From: Streptomyces flavofungini | GTDB lineage: Bacteria > Actinomycetota > Actinomycetes > Streptomycetales > Streptomycetaceae | Length of the DNA stretch: 64,000 nucleotides | Assembly: GCF_014650815.1 (NCBI RefSeq) | Contig: NZ_BMVR01000012.1 | Span: forward strand, 62,001 to 126,000 | Reading direction: 5' to 3' | In this document: in pieces, positions 1-8,003 of the stretch | How positions within the stretch are numbered: position 1 is the first letter of the stretch | Layout of the letters: each line of letters begins with the position of its first letter | Made by a program: the position numbers and the translations under genes | Notes under the pieces: model-generated | Told to the model about the DNA's origin: nothing | Seen by the model: only the letters and a program-made list of their open reading frames with translations | Database searches by the model: none

Positions 1-24
1 GTGGCGGCACGGGTGAACGTATAT

Positions 25-41
25 CGTTAGTGGAACTAACG
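25..41. promoter_or_regulatory. MarR-type operator (perfect inverted repeat)
   Basis: CGTTAGT and ACTAACG form a perfect 7-bp inverted repeat around GGA, ending 20 bases before the start codon of the MarR gene at 62. Size, symmetry and position fit an autoregulatory site for a MarR dimer. It may also serve a divergent gene outside the window. Binding is inferred, not shown. Confidence 0.6.
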
Positions 42-61
42 CAATGGAGAGGACGGGTGCC

Positions 62-553
62 ATGACCAGAGCCGAAGCCGCCCATGCCGCGGACAGGCCC
101 GACGACGGCGCCCGCAGGATTCCCGACCGGCTGCGTCGGCGGGCGAGCCGACAGTTGTCGCAGCTCACCACGCGGTCGGACCGGCTGATCAACGAAGGTC
201 TCGCCCAGGCCGACGCCCGCAAGTGGCACTACGCCGTGCTCGCCTCACTGCAGGACTTCGGACCGGCCAGCCAAGCGACGCTGAGCAAGCGCACCGGCAT
301 CTACCGCAGCGACATGGTCGGCGTGCTCAACGAACTGGCCGAGCGTCACCTCGTCGAGCGGGCGCCGGACCCCGCCGACCAGCGCCGCAACATCATCACG
401 ATCTCCGCCCAGGGCCGCCGCCGCCTGCGCCGCCTCGACAAGGTCCTGGACGTGCTCCACGACGAACTGCTCGCACCACTGAGCCCCGCCGAACGCGACC
501 AGTTCATGCAGTTGCTCACCCGCCTGCTGGACCACCACACCCAGAACTCCTGA
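62..553 (+). CDS. MarR family transcriptional regulator
   Basis: A 163-residue winged-helix regulator. The N-terminal 40 residues are charged and variable; the wHTH core follows, with KWHYAVLASL, then SQATLSKRTGIYRSDMV as the recognition-helix region and the wing RAPDPADQRRNIITIS, whose DxRRN motif is typical of MarR. A C-terminal dimerisation helix ends in LDHHTQNS. The ATG at 62 is preferred over the ATG at 44 because GGAGAGGA lies 8 bases before it. MarR proteins usually repress their own gene and a neighbour until a phenolic or oxidant ligand binds. The gene is convergent with the iron transport operon, so that operon is an unlikely target; the target may lie left of the window. Confidence 0.9.
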   Translation: MTRAEAAHAADRPDDGARRIPDRLRRRASRQLSQLTTRSDRLINEGLAQADARKWHYAVLASLQDFGPASQATLSKRTGIYRSDMVGVLNELAERHLVERAPDPADQRRNIITISAQGRRRLRRLDKVLDVLHDELLAPLSPAERDQFMQLLTRLLDHHTQNS

Positions 554-617
554 CCCCGCGCGCGGGAGCCGACCACGGCGTTCGTGCGTCCGGGCGCAGA
601 ACACCACGAGTTGCGCG

Positions 618-1403
618 TCACTCCCCTTCGAGCGTGGGCACCACCATCGGCGTACCCGTCACCGGGTCGGGGATGATCACGCTCGACAGGTCGAAGACGT
701 CCTTGATCAGGGCGGCGTCGACGATGGTGCCGGGGGCGCCCTCCGCGACCACGCGGCCGTCCTTCATCGCGATCAGGTGGTCGGCGAACCGGCAGGCCTG
801 GTTGATGTCGTGCAGGACGGCGATCACCGTGCGGCCCGCGTCGCGCAGCTCGGCGAGGAGGCCGAGGAGTTGGTACTGGTGCGTGATGTCCAGGAAGGAC
901 GTCGGCTCGTCCAGGAGCAGGCAGGGCGTCTCCTGGGCGAGGACCATGGCCATCCAGACGCGCTGGCGCTGGCCGCCGGACAGCTCCCGCACCGGCCGGT
1001 CGGCCAGGTCCTCGACCCCGGCGGCGGCCATCGCCTCGGCGACGGCGTCCTCGTCCTGCCGCGACCACAGCGCCAGCAGCGACTGGTGCGGGAAGCGGCC
1101 GCGTCCGACGAGTTGGCGGACCTTGATGTCGTCGGGGGCGAGCGGATCCTGCGGCAGGAAGCCGAGTTGCTTGGCCAGTGCCTTGGTCGCGTAGCCGCCG
1201 ACCTGGCGGCCGTCGAGGCGCACCTCCCCCGTGTCGGGGCGCAACAGCCGGACGAGGGCGCGCAGCAGGGTGGACTTGCCGCAGGCGTTGGGGCCGACGA
1301 CGGCGGTGAAGGCGCCGTCGGGGACGTCGAGGCTCAGGTGGGTGGACACCACCCGGTCTCCGTAGCGCAGGGTGAGGTCCCGCGCGGTCAGGCGTGCGGT
1401 CAC
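618..1403 (-). CDS. Iron-siderophore ABC transporter ATP-binding protein (FecE/FepC type)
   Basis: A 261-residue cytoplasmic ATPase that powers ferric-siderophore import. Visible motifs: Walker A GPNACGKST (an Ala where most relatives have Gly), ABC signature LSGGQRQR, Walker B CLLLDEPTSFLD and the H-loop VLHD. It is the last gene of a right-to-left operon. Its GTG start overlaps the TGA of the permease gene by four bases (GTGA), which sets the start and implies translational coupling. It shares no promoter-sized gap with its neighbours, so expression should follow the iron box upstream of the siderophore-interacting protein gene. Confidence 0.95.
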   Translation of the reverse strand: MTARLTARDLTLRYGDRVVSTHLSLDVPDGAFTAVVGPNACGKSTLLRALVRLLRPDTGEVRLDGRQVGGYATKALAKQLGFLPQDPLAPDDIKVRQLVGRGRFPHQSLLALWSRQDEDAVAEAMAAAGVEDLADRPVRELSGGQRQRVWMAMVLAQETPCLLLDEPTSFLDITHQYQLLGLLAELRDAGRTVIAVLHDINQACRFADHLIAMKDGRVVAEGAPGTIVDAALIKDVFDLSSVIIPDPVTGTPMVVPTLEGE

Positions 1404-2443
1404 GCGCGCGCCACCTCCTTGGTGAGCAGCCAGATCAGGTAGCAGCCGCCGATCGCGGTGCTCACCACTCCGACCGGCAGGGCGACGGGGGCGAGGAGCA
1501 TCTGGGCGATCAGGTCGGCGCCTTGGAGCAGTACCGCCCCGGTCAGGGCGGCGGGAAGCAGCGGCACCCCGGCCGCGCCCGCGAGCCTGCGGCCGATCTG
1601 CGGAGCGGCGAGGGCGATGAACGCGATCGGTCCGGCGACCGCGGTGACCGTGGCCGTACAGCCGACGCCGACGAGGACCATGAGGAGCCGCAGCCGGTCG
1701 AGGCCGACACCGGTGGTCACGGCGATGGCGTCGCCGAGTGCCGCCTGGTGCATGGCGTGCGCGCGAGCGGCCATCAGGGCGAGGAGTACGCCGATGACGG
1801 TGAAGGGGATGCCGAGGTCGCCCCAGCCGACGCCGTTGAGCGAGCCCGCGCTCCAGCCGACCGCGGCGATCGCCACCTCCAGCTCGGCGCGCAGCACGAT
1901 CCACGAATTGAGCGCGGTCACCATCGCGTTGACGGCGACGCCGATCACCACCAGGCGCAGCCCGGAGAACCCCCGGTCGTACGCGAGGACGTAGATCAGG
2001 GCCGCGACGGCGAGCCCGCCGAGCACCGAGCCGACGGCCAGTTGCGCGGACGTGCCCGACAGGACGGTCAGGGCGACCAGGGCGCCGGTGTAGGCGCCCG
2101 CGTCGAGGCCGATGACGTCCGGGCTGCCCATGGGGTTGCGGGTGAGGTTCTGGAAGAGGGCGCCGGAGACGCCGAGGGCGGCGCCGAAGACCAGGGCGGC
2201 GAGGACGCGGGGCAGCCGCCAGTCCTGGATCACGATGGACGGTTCCGACCCGTTCAGCGCGGCGAACACCTCGCCGGGGCTCTTCCAGGACGCGCCGTAG
2301 CAGAGTCCGAGCAGGCCGAGGCCGAGGATCAGGGCGGTGAGGACGGCGACGAGGATCACCGTGCGGCGTTCGGGCCGCAGTCCGAGCGCGCTGAGGACGG
2401 TCCGTCGTCGCGCGGGAGCAGCGAGGGCCTGACGTGTGGTCAC
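1400..2443 (-). CDS. FecCD-family iron-siderophore ABC permease (second)
   Basis: A 347-residue integral membrane protein of the FecCD/BtuC family, with about ten hydrophobic segments from residue 25 on. Family motifs are GSASFQNLTRNPMGSPDVIGLD-like (here FQNLTRNPMGSPDVIG) and VAGPIAFIALAAPQIGRRL, the L-loop that contacts the ATPase. It pairs with the permease encoded immediately upstream to form the membrane channel. Both ends overlap neighbours by GTGA tetranucleotides: the GTG start lies on the stop of the first permease, and its stop lies on the start of the ATPase gene. Which siderophore it carries cannot be read from sequence. Confidence 0.93.
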   Translation of the reverse strand: MTTRQALAAPARRRTVLSALGLRPERRTVILVAVLTALILGLGLLGLCYGASWKSPGEVFAALNGSEPSIVIQDWRLPRVLAALVFGAALGVSGALFQNLTRNPMGSPDVIGLDAGAYTGALVALTVLSGTSAQLAVGSVLGGLAVAALIYVLAYDRGFSGLRLVVIGVAVNAMVTALNSWIVLRAELEVAIAAVGWSAGSLNGVGWGDLGIPFTVIGVLLALMAARAHAMHQAALGDAIAVTTGVGLDRLRLLMVLVGVGCTATVTAVAGPIAFIALAAPQIGRRLAGAAGVPLLPAALTGAVLLQGADLIAQMLLAPVALPVGVVSTAIGGCYLIWLLTKEVARA

Positions 2444-3492
2444 AGCGCCCCCGCCCCGTGGCGGCGGACGGCCCAGATCAGCATGGGGCCGCCGAGGAAC
2501 GCGGTCACGACGGCGACCGGCACCTCGCCGGTGGGCAGCAGCACCCGGGAGCCGATGTCGGCGACGAGCAGCAGGATCGGGCCGACGACCATCGTGTAGA
2601 GGATCAGCCACGGCACCGAGCCCCCGGCGGGCCTGCGCACCAGGTGCGGGACGATCAGGCCGACGAACAGGATCGGCCCGGCCACCGCCGTCGCCGCGCC
2701 GCTGAGCACGGTGATCAGGGCGAGCGCGGCGATCCGCACGCGCCCCACGCTCGCCCCCAGCGTGTTGGCGACGCTCTCGCCGAGTGCCAGGACGTTGAGG
2801 GCCCGGCTCAGCAGCAGCGCGCCGATCAGGCACACCCCGATCGCGGCCAACGGCAGGGCCAGGGGCGCCTGTTCGCGGGCCGCGAGGGATCCGACGGACC
2901 AGAAGCGGTACGAGTCGAAGACGTCCGGAAGCATCAGCCGCAGGCCCATCGCGACGCCGCTGAGGACCGCGGTCAAGGCCACGCCGGTGAGCACCAGGCG
3001 CAGCGGGGAGCGGCGCCCGACCGCGGCGACGAGCAGCGCCGCGAGCACGGAGCCGACGATGGAGAAGCCCAGTTCGCCCACCTGACCGCCGGTCAGACCG
3101 AGCGCCGAGCCGAGGGTGATGGCGAACCCGGCGCCCGCGGTGACCCCGAGGATGCCGGGCTCGGCCAGCGGGTTGCGGGCCAGCGTCTGGATGAGCGCGC
3201 CCGCCAGGGCGAGGGCGGCGCCCACCGCCACGGCGAGCAGCGCGCGCGGCGCCCGTACGTCGCGCACGATCACGTGGTCGTCGGTGCCCTGGAAGTCGAA
3301 GAGCGCGCGGACGACCTCGGCGGGCGGCACCGAGCGGGCGCCGATGCCGATGCTGACCACGGCGACGGCCACCAGGAGCACGAGACCGCCGACGAGCAGG
3401 GCGACACGTGGGGTGGCCCGCCCCGATGACGTCACCTCGCGGACGCGGCCCCCCGGTGCCGGCGCCTTTGACGCGCGGCCCGCGCCGGTCAC
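2440..3492 (-). CDS. FecCD-family iron-siderophore ABC permease (first)
   Basis: A 350-residue membrane permease of the FecCD family. The first transmembrane segment is around VALLVGGLVLLVAVAVVSIG. Motifs LIQTLARNPLAEPGILGV and VAGPILFVGLIVPHLVRR match the conserved substrate-path and L-loop regions. The GTG at 3492 is chosen because it overlaps the TGA of the lipoprotein gene as GTGA, the same junction as at the other two gene boundaries of this operon. An open frame continues upstream but is only antisense shadow within the lipoprotein gene. Confidence 0.93.
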   Translation of the reverse strand: MTGAGRASKAPAPGGRVREVTSSGRATPRVALLVGGLVLLVAVAVVSIGIGARSVPPAEVVRALFDFQGTDDHVIVRDVRAPRALLAVAVGAALALAGALIQTLARNPLAEPGILGVTAGAGFAITLGSALGLTGGQVGELGFSIVGSVLAALLVAAVGRRSPLRLVLTGVALTAVLSGVAMGLRLMLPDVFDSYRFWSVGSLAAREQAPLALPLAAIGVCLIGALLLSRALNVLALGESVANTLGASVGRVRIAALALITVLSGAATAVAGPILFVGLIVPHLVRRPAGGSVPWLILYTMVVGPILLLVADIGSRVLLPTGEVPVAVVTAFLGGPMLIWAVRRHGAGAL

Positions 3493-4484
3493 CGCTTCAG
3501 GAGCGGAGCGAACGACTTGTCGATCGCGTCCAGGGTCTTCATGGCCTGCCCGTAGGTCGCGGCCTCGGTGTAGCGCAGCGGGTAGGTCTTCCCTGCCTTG
3601 ACCGCGGGCAGGTTCTTCCACAGCTTCGAGTCCATGACGTACTTGACCGCCTTGGGGACGCTGCCGTCGGCCTGCACCGAGTACGTGATGGCGTCGGCCG
3701 CACGCAGCGAGGCGGGCAGTTCCTCGATGGACGGGTACTCGCTGACCGCGTGCGAACCGGGGCCGGGCTTCTTGACCTTGCCGTAGTACTTCGCGCCCAG
3801 GTCCTCGGCGATGTTCGTGCCCCACGAGTTGCCGAACTCGCGCTGGAAGGTGCCCTTGGCGACCTCCCCGTACGCCCCGACGTGCCCCAGCTTGAGCTCG
3901 GGCAGCACGCCCTCGTACTTCTTGGCGAGCTTCGCGGCCTTGGCCTCGTACCGCTTCTGCACGGCGTCGAACTTCTTCAGCGAGCCCGCGGCGTCGGACT
4001 GCTTGCGGGTCAGCTTGCGCCACGCGGACGGCACGGTCGGGCCGATCGCCACGACCGGGGCGATGGACTCCAGGCGCTGCACGTCGATGTCGCCGAGCAC
4101 CGGGGCGGGCACACCGATGACGATCAGGTCGGGTTCGGCCTCGGCGATGGCCTCGTAGTTGGTCTCCTTCGCCAACTCCCCCGCCACCTTGGGGAGTTTC
4201 TTGTACGTGGCGAGGTCCTTCTTGCTCATCAAGGGCTCCCCGCGCTTCCACGACGAGATGCCGACCAGCGACGCGTCGGCCTCGATCATGGCGGGCACGG
4301 CATAGCCCGTCGCCACCACGCGCTTCGGGTCGGCCGGGATGGTGATCTTGCCGTTGTCCGCGGCGAACACCCGGGTCTTGCCCTTGCCGGCGGCGTCCGA
4401 CCCGTCCTTGGACGAGCCGCACCCGGTCACGACCAGGGCCAGCGCCAGGGCGCCGACGAGGGCCGAGGATCTGCGGAGGGACAT
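3489..4484 (-). CDS. Iron-siderophore ABC transporter substrate-binding lipoprotein
   Basis: A 331-residue FecB/FepB-type binding protein. The signal peptide MSLRRSSALVGALALALVVT ends in a lipobox (VTGC), so the mature protein is anchored by a lipidated Cys on the outer face of the membrane. The TroA-like fold is shown by PKRVVATGY, EAIAEAEPDLIVIG and the C-terminal TYGQAMKTLDAIDKSFAPLL. AGGAG lies just before the ATG at 4484. It follows the siderophore-interacting protein gene after 147 bases, in which I see no iron box, so the two are probably co-transcribed. Confidence 0.93.
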   Translation of the reverse strand: MSLRRSSALVGALALALVVTGCGSSKDGSDAAGKGKTRVFAADNGKITIPADPKRVVATGYAVPAMIEADASLVGISSWKRGEPLMSKKDLATYKKLPKVAGELAKETNYEAIAEAEPDLIVIGVPAPVLGDIDVQRLESIAPVVAIGPTVPSAWRKLTRKQSDAAGSLKKFDAVQKRYEAKAAKLAKKYEGVLPELKLGHVGAYGEVAKGTFQREFGNSWGTNIAEDLGAKYYGKVKKPGPGSHAVSEYPSIEELPASLRAADAITYSVQADGSVPKAVKYVMDSKLWKNLPAVKAGKTYPLRYTEAATYGQAMKTLDAIDKSFAPLLKR

Positions 4485-4631
4485 GCGTTGCTCCTTGCTC
4501 TTGAGGGCGGCTCATGCGGGAGGGCGCCCTTTCGGGCGGGACGACGGCCAGCGGTCAGCGACCCTTGCGGCGGGACGGCCGGGCAGCGGCCTTGCCCCCA
4601 CCCCCGTCCCCGCCCCCGTCCGGCCGAATGG

Positions 4632-5516
4632 TCAGTGGCTGTGGGTGTGCCCGTGCTCGTGGCCCGGCTCGTGCTCGTCGTCGAAGTCGGCGACGCCGCG
4701 CTTCCAGTAGCCGGTGATGTCGTGGTCGGTCTTGTCGAGCCGCAGGTCGTCGCGGACCCAGCGGCGCAGCGGCTTGATCTGTCCCGCCTCGCCCGCGACC
4801 CACACGTACAGCCGCTCGCCCTCGGGCACGGTCACCGAGGTCACGGCCTGCGCCAGGGCGTCGCCGGTGCCCGGCGGGCGGTCGCCGCGGTGCAGCCAGC
4901 GCACTTCGACACCCTCGGGCGCGGACAGCTCGATCTCCTGCGTGGCGTCGGCGACGTCGACGAACGCCCAGCCCTTCGCGCTCCTGGGCAGCTCCTCCAG
5001 CCAGCGGGCGATGGCGGGCAGCGCCGTGATGTCACCGGCGAGCAGGTAGCGGTCGTAGGTGTGCGGGACGATCAGGCCCCCGGGCGGTCCGGCGACGTGG
5101 ATGACGGCGCCCGGTTCGACCGCGTGGGCCCAGTCCGAGGCGAGGCCGCCGTCGTGCGGGGCGATGTCGATGTCGATCTCGCCCGTGCCGGGGTCGTAGC
5201 GGCGCACGGTGTACTCGCGTGAGGTGGGCGCCGGCCGCGGCCAGCGCAGCATCGTGCCGTTCGGCTCGGGCAGCCGCAGGGTGCCGTCGGGCTCCGGGAA
5301 GAGCAATTTCACGTGTTCGTCGGGCGAGTGGGCTTCGAACCCCGCGGTGCCCGGCCCGCCCAGCGTCACCCGCAGCAGGCCCGCGCCGACCATGGCGGTG
5401 CGGACGACTTCGGTTTCCCGGACGCGGATCGGGTAGCCGACCTTCTCGGCGTGCTCGCCCGTCCGGACCTCGGCGATCCGCTCCAGGTGCCGGTGCCGGT
5501 GGTCGATCAGACTCAT
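4632..5516 (-). CDS. Siderophore-interacting protein (FAD/NAD(P)H ferric-siderophore reductase)
   Basis: A 294-residue cytoplasmic flavoprotein of the SIP family, which reduces imported ferric siderophores and frees Fe(II). The FAD-binding barrel contains SREYTVRRYD (RxYT motif) and HVAGPPGGL; the SIP nucleotide-binding domain contains YLLAGDITALPAIARWLEELP and YVWVAGEAGQIKPLRRW. The ATG at 5516 overlaps the stop of a 24-codon ORF as ATGA. An alternative TTG start at 5609 gives a 325-residue form whose extra N-terminus shows no family features. The C-terminus DEHEPGHEHGHTHSH is rich in His and acidic residues and could bind metal. It is the first full gene behind the iron box. Confidence 0.92.
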   Translation of the reverse strand: MSLIDHRHRHLERIAEVRTGEHAEKVGYPIRVRETEVVRTAMVGAGLLRVTLGGPGTAGFEAHSPDEHVKLLFPEPDGTLRLPEPNGTMLRWPRPAPTSREYTVRRYDPGTGEIDIDIAPHDGGLASDWAHAVEPGAVIHVAGPPGGLIVPHTYDRYLLAGDITALPAIARWLEELPRSAKGWAFVDVADATQEIELSAPEGVEVRWLHRGDRPPGTGDALAQAVTSVTVPEGERLYVWVAGEAGQIKPLRRWVRDDLRLDKTDHDITGYWKRGVADFDDEHEPGHEHGHTHSH

Positions 5517-5587
5517 GCGGCACCGCCCGACGGTCGTCCCGTCGTCGACGAGCCTTCCCGCGCCGCCCCCGCGTTCCACGTCGGCAT
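5513..5587 (-). CDS. Putative 24-residue leader peptide coupled to the siderophore-interacting protein gene
   Basis: Reads MPTWNAGAAREGSS then TTGRPSGGAA. The run AAGGGGAGGGG sits 4-14 bases before its ATG and is a far better ribosome site than anything directly before the downstream gene. Its TGA overlaps the downstream ATG as ATGA, a classic coupling junction. It lies directly behind the iron box. No family is recognised. The peptide could be functional, or its translation may simply deliver ribosomes to the reductase start. An extended TTG-start reductase in another frame is the competing explanation. Confidence 0.45.
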   Translation of the reverse strand: MPTWNAGAAREGSSTTGRPSGGAA

Positions 5588-5611
5588 GGATTCCCCTCCC
5601 CTTGATCAAAC

Positions 5612-5630
5612 TCAGGCAAGGCTAACCTAA
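5612..5630 (-). promoter_or_regulatory. Iron box (DmdR1/IdeR-type operator)
   Basis: On the minus strand this reads TTAGGTTAGCCTTGCCTGA, matching the actinobacterial iron box TTAGGTTAGGCTAACCTAA at 15 of 19 positions; the left half is perfect. It lies 24 bases upstream of the leader ORF and reads toward the siderophore reductase and import genes. DmdR/IdeR repressors bind such sites with Fe(II), so this operon should be switched on by iron starvation. Confidence 0.8.
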
Positions 5631-5828
5631 CTCACCGGCGTGCGGGCATGCGAGGGGGAGGGTCCGCCGCACGGCGACCTCCCGACTCCCCGGCACCTGC
5701 TTCCGCGTCACATTCCCGCGCGGTCCCGCCAATTGCCCCCTTCGCTTTCCACCCACGGGCGCGAACCGTGCATATCCGGCGGCCGCACGAGGAATGCATT
5801 GGCGCAGACCAAATGATACCTAGAGGTA

Positions 5829-5844
5829 ACTGGTCTACACCTCT
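5829..5844 (+). promoter_or_regulatory. DasR-responsive element (dre-like site)
   Basis: ACTGGTCTACACCTCT matches the Streptomyces dre consensus ACTGGTCTAGACCACT at 14 of 16 positions. It abuts a -35-like TTGACC and lies upstream of a secreted GH20 hexosaminidase. DasR is the GntR-family regulator of N-acetylglucosamine and chitin genes, released by GlcNAc-derived sugar phosphates, so site and gene function agree. Binding is inferred. Confidence 0.6.
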
Positions 5845-5994
5845 TGACCTCTTCAGCGCACCCGAGGATGGTAGGGGCGACTCAGCGTGAAGTACCCCTT
5901 GTCGTACGTCTCCTTTCACCCCTCACAGTTGGCGACGCCGGCCCACCCGCAATTCACGAACGTGGGCCCTGCCATGCCACTTTCAGGAGTCGAC

Positions 5995-7944
5995 TTGAAA
6001 TCAAGACATCCCGTCATGGCCGTCATCGCCCTGAGCACCCTCCTCGCTTCCCTCCTCGGTCTGCGCGGCGCCCCCCACGCTTCGGCCGCCCCGAATAGCG
6101 CACCGCCGGGAGTGGTCCCTGCCGTGCAGAAATGGGACGGCGGGAGCGGCCGCCTCACGCTCACCTCGTCAAGCCGCATCATGGTGCCCCGAGGCGCCCC
6201 CGCGAGTGTGCGGAAACTGGCCTCTCAAGTGGTCGCGGAATTCACCGAGCTGACCTCTCTCCGCTTGCGTGCCGGAACGGGAGATCCGGCCGCCGGTGAC
6301 ATCGCACTACAGGTCGACGCCGATGCCGACTTCGGTGCGGCCAAACCGGCGCTGCGCCCCGAGGCGTACCGCCTGAAGATCACCGATGGTTCCGTCGGCG
6401 TCGTGGGCGGCGGTAACAAGGGGCTCTACTACGGCACCCGCACGCTCCTGCAGTCCGTCCTCGGCTCGCCCGACCGCGCGAGCCTGCCCGTGGGCACCAT
6501 CGTCGACTACCCGAACTACGCGGTGCGCGGCTTCATGCTGGATGTGGGCCGACGCTACTTCACACCCGAGTTCATCAAGTCGTACCTGCACTGGATGGGC
6601 TGGCTGAAACTCAACACCCTCCAACTGCATCTCAACGACAACGAGATCACCCCGCCGAACGGCGACTGGTCCAAGGCCTTGTCCGCGTTCCGTCTCAAGA
6701 GCACCAATCCGAAATTCGCGGGGCTCGGAGCGGAGCAGGGATACACCCGGCAGGACTGGGACGCATTCGAGGACACGGCCGCCGCGAACAGCGTCGACAT
6801 CGTCCCGGAGTTCGACTCACCGGCACACTCCCGGGCCTTCATCAAGTTCAAGCCGGAACTGGGCCTCAACAACGGGAACTCCGACCATCTGGATCTGAGC
6901 AAGCCGGAGACCACCATCTTCATGAAGAGCGTGTTCGCCGAATTCACGCCGTGGTTCCGGGGACCCGCTGTCCACATCGGCATCGACGAGTACCCGAAGG
7001 ACCGGGCCGGGGATTACAAGAAGTACGTCAACACCCTGGCGCCGTATGTGCGCTCGCTCGGCAAGAACGTCCATGCCTGGGGCAGCTTCTCGCAGATGTC
7101 GGGCGGCGGCGCGGGCTACGACAAGAACATGACCATCAACAGCTGGAACAACGGCTGGTACGCGCCCAAGGCCGCCATCGCCGACGGCTACAAGGTCATC
7201 AACTCCAACGACGGCCTGCTCTACGTCGTCCCCTTCGCGAACTACTACCACGGCCAAGGCCTCGACGGCCGGGACATCTTCGCCAACTGGGAGCCGCACG
7301 TCTTCGGCGGCGACCAGAACCTCACCCCCCATGACCCGAGCCTCCTCGGCGCCATGCCCGCCGTGTGGAACGACCTGGTGCGCGCCGACTACACCGAACT
7401 CCAGGTCCACGGTCTGATCGACAAGAGCTTCGACGCGCTCGCGCAGAAGATGTGGTCCGGGGGCGCGGCAGGCACCGACTACACCGCCTTCCTCAACCGG
7501 GCGGCCACCGTCGGCAGAGGCCCCGGCACCGCCCACCTCAGCCCCGACCGCACCCCCGGCGACCTGGCCCACCGACGCCCCACCGCCACCTCGTCCACCG
7601 AGACCGCGGCCTTCCCCGCGTCCCACGCGGTCGACGGCAGCGCCACCACCCGCTGGGCCAGCCGCTACACCGACGACCAGTGGCTGAGCGTGGACCTCGG
7701 CGGTGACCACCGCGTCAAGTCCGTCCGGCTGAACTGGGAAGCCGCCTACGGAAAGGACTACGACATCCAGGTGTCCCCCGACGGCACCACGTGGCGAACA
7801 GTGGCCGAGCGCCGGGGCCGCACGGAGGCGGGAGAGGACACCTTGACCTTCCCGGCCACCACCGCCCGCCACGTACGCGTGCAGGGCATCACGCGCGGAA
7901 CCGGCTACGGATACTCCCTGTACTCCCTCGAAGTCTTCGACTGA
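5995..7944 (+). CDS. Secreted GH20 beta-N-acetylhexosaminidase with C-terminal F5/8-type (CBM32-like) domain
   Basis: A 649-residue exported glycosidase. The TTG at 5995 is preferred: AGGAG ends 5 bases before it, and it begins a clean signal peptide (KSRH, hydrophobic core, cleavage near PHASA-AP). ATGs at 5887 and 5974 in the same frame lack a ribosome site. A GH20b-type N-terminal domain precedes the catalytic barrel, whose HIGIDEYP places the catalytic Asp-Glu pair at about residues 331-332. The last 130 residues (from about 520) are a discoidin-like sugar-binding domain (AVDGSATTRWAS, WLSVDLGG, VRVQGI). It should release terminal GlcNAc or GalNAc from chitin oligomers or glycans outside the cell. 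DasR control is likely from the dre-like site. Confidence 0.9.
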   Translation: MKSRHPVMAVIALSTLLASLLGLRGAPHASAAPNSAPPGVVPAVQKWDGGSGRLTLTSSSRIMVPRGAPASVRKLASQVVAEFTELTSLRLRAGTGDPAAGDIALQVDADADFGAAKPALRPEAYRLKITDGSVGVVGGGNKGLYYGTRTLLQSVLGSPDRASLPVGTIVDYPNYAVRGFMLDVGRRYFTPEFIKSYLHWMGWLKLNTLQLHLNDNEITPPNGDWSKALSAFRLKSTNPKFAGLGAEQGYTRQDWDAFEDTAAANSVDIVPEFDSPAHSRAFIKFKPELGLNNGNSDHLDLSKPETTIFMKSVFAEFTPWFRGPAVHIGIDEYPKDRAGDYKKYVNTLAPYVRSLGKNVHAWGSFSQMSGGGAGYDKNMTINSWNNGWYAPKAAIADGYKVINSNDGLLYVVPFANYYHGQGLDGRDIFANWEPHVFGGDQNLTPHDPSLLGAMPAVWNDLVRADYTELQVHGLIDKSFDALAQKMWSGGAAGTDYTAFLNRAATVGRGPGTAHLSPDRTPGDLAHRRPTATSSTETAAFPASHAVDGSATTRWASRYTDDQWLSVDLGGDHRVKSVRLNWEAAYGKDYDIQVSPDGTTWRTVAERRGRTEAGEDTLTFPATTARHVRVQGITRGTGYGYSLYSLEVFD

Positions 7945-7957
7945 CAGCTGAGGGTGA

Positions 7958-7993
7958 CGGTCCGTCGGCCGCCCGTCCTCGGCCGACGGACCG
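7958..7993. terminator. Bidirectional terminator hairpin
   Basis: CGGTCCGTCGGCC (7958-7970) and GGCCGACGGACCG (7981-7993) form a perfect 13-bp stem with a 10-base loop between the convergent GH20 and GH30 genes. There is no long T-run, as is usual in Streptomyces. Confidence 0.75.
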
Positions 7994-8003
7994 CAACGGC
8001 CCG

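Larger units (their letters stand above)
5588..5994. other. Intergenic region between divergent iron and chitin-type genes
   Basis: About 400 bases without a convincing gene. It holds the iron box at the left (5612-5630) and, at the right, a dre-like site (5829-5844) followed by the -35-like hexamer TTGACC (5844-5849) and GATGGT (5867-5872) with a 17-base spacer. Between 5640 and 5820 I see nothing else definable. Confidence 0.6.

Noticed and set aside
1394..2599. Long plus-strand open frame opposite the FecCD permease, like many long antisense frames (for example 38508-41096 minus and 6817-7872 minus)
   Set aside because: These are products of high third-position GC opposite real genes. Their compositions (His, Arg, Gly, Asp rich) match no family, and the genes on the other strand have full motifs.
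5887..5994. N-terminal extension of the GH20 gene from ATG 5887 or ATG 5974
   Set aside because: No ribosome site before either. The TTG at 5995 has AGGAG at correct spacing and directly starts a signal peptide.
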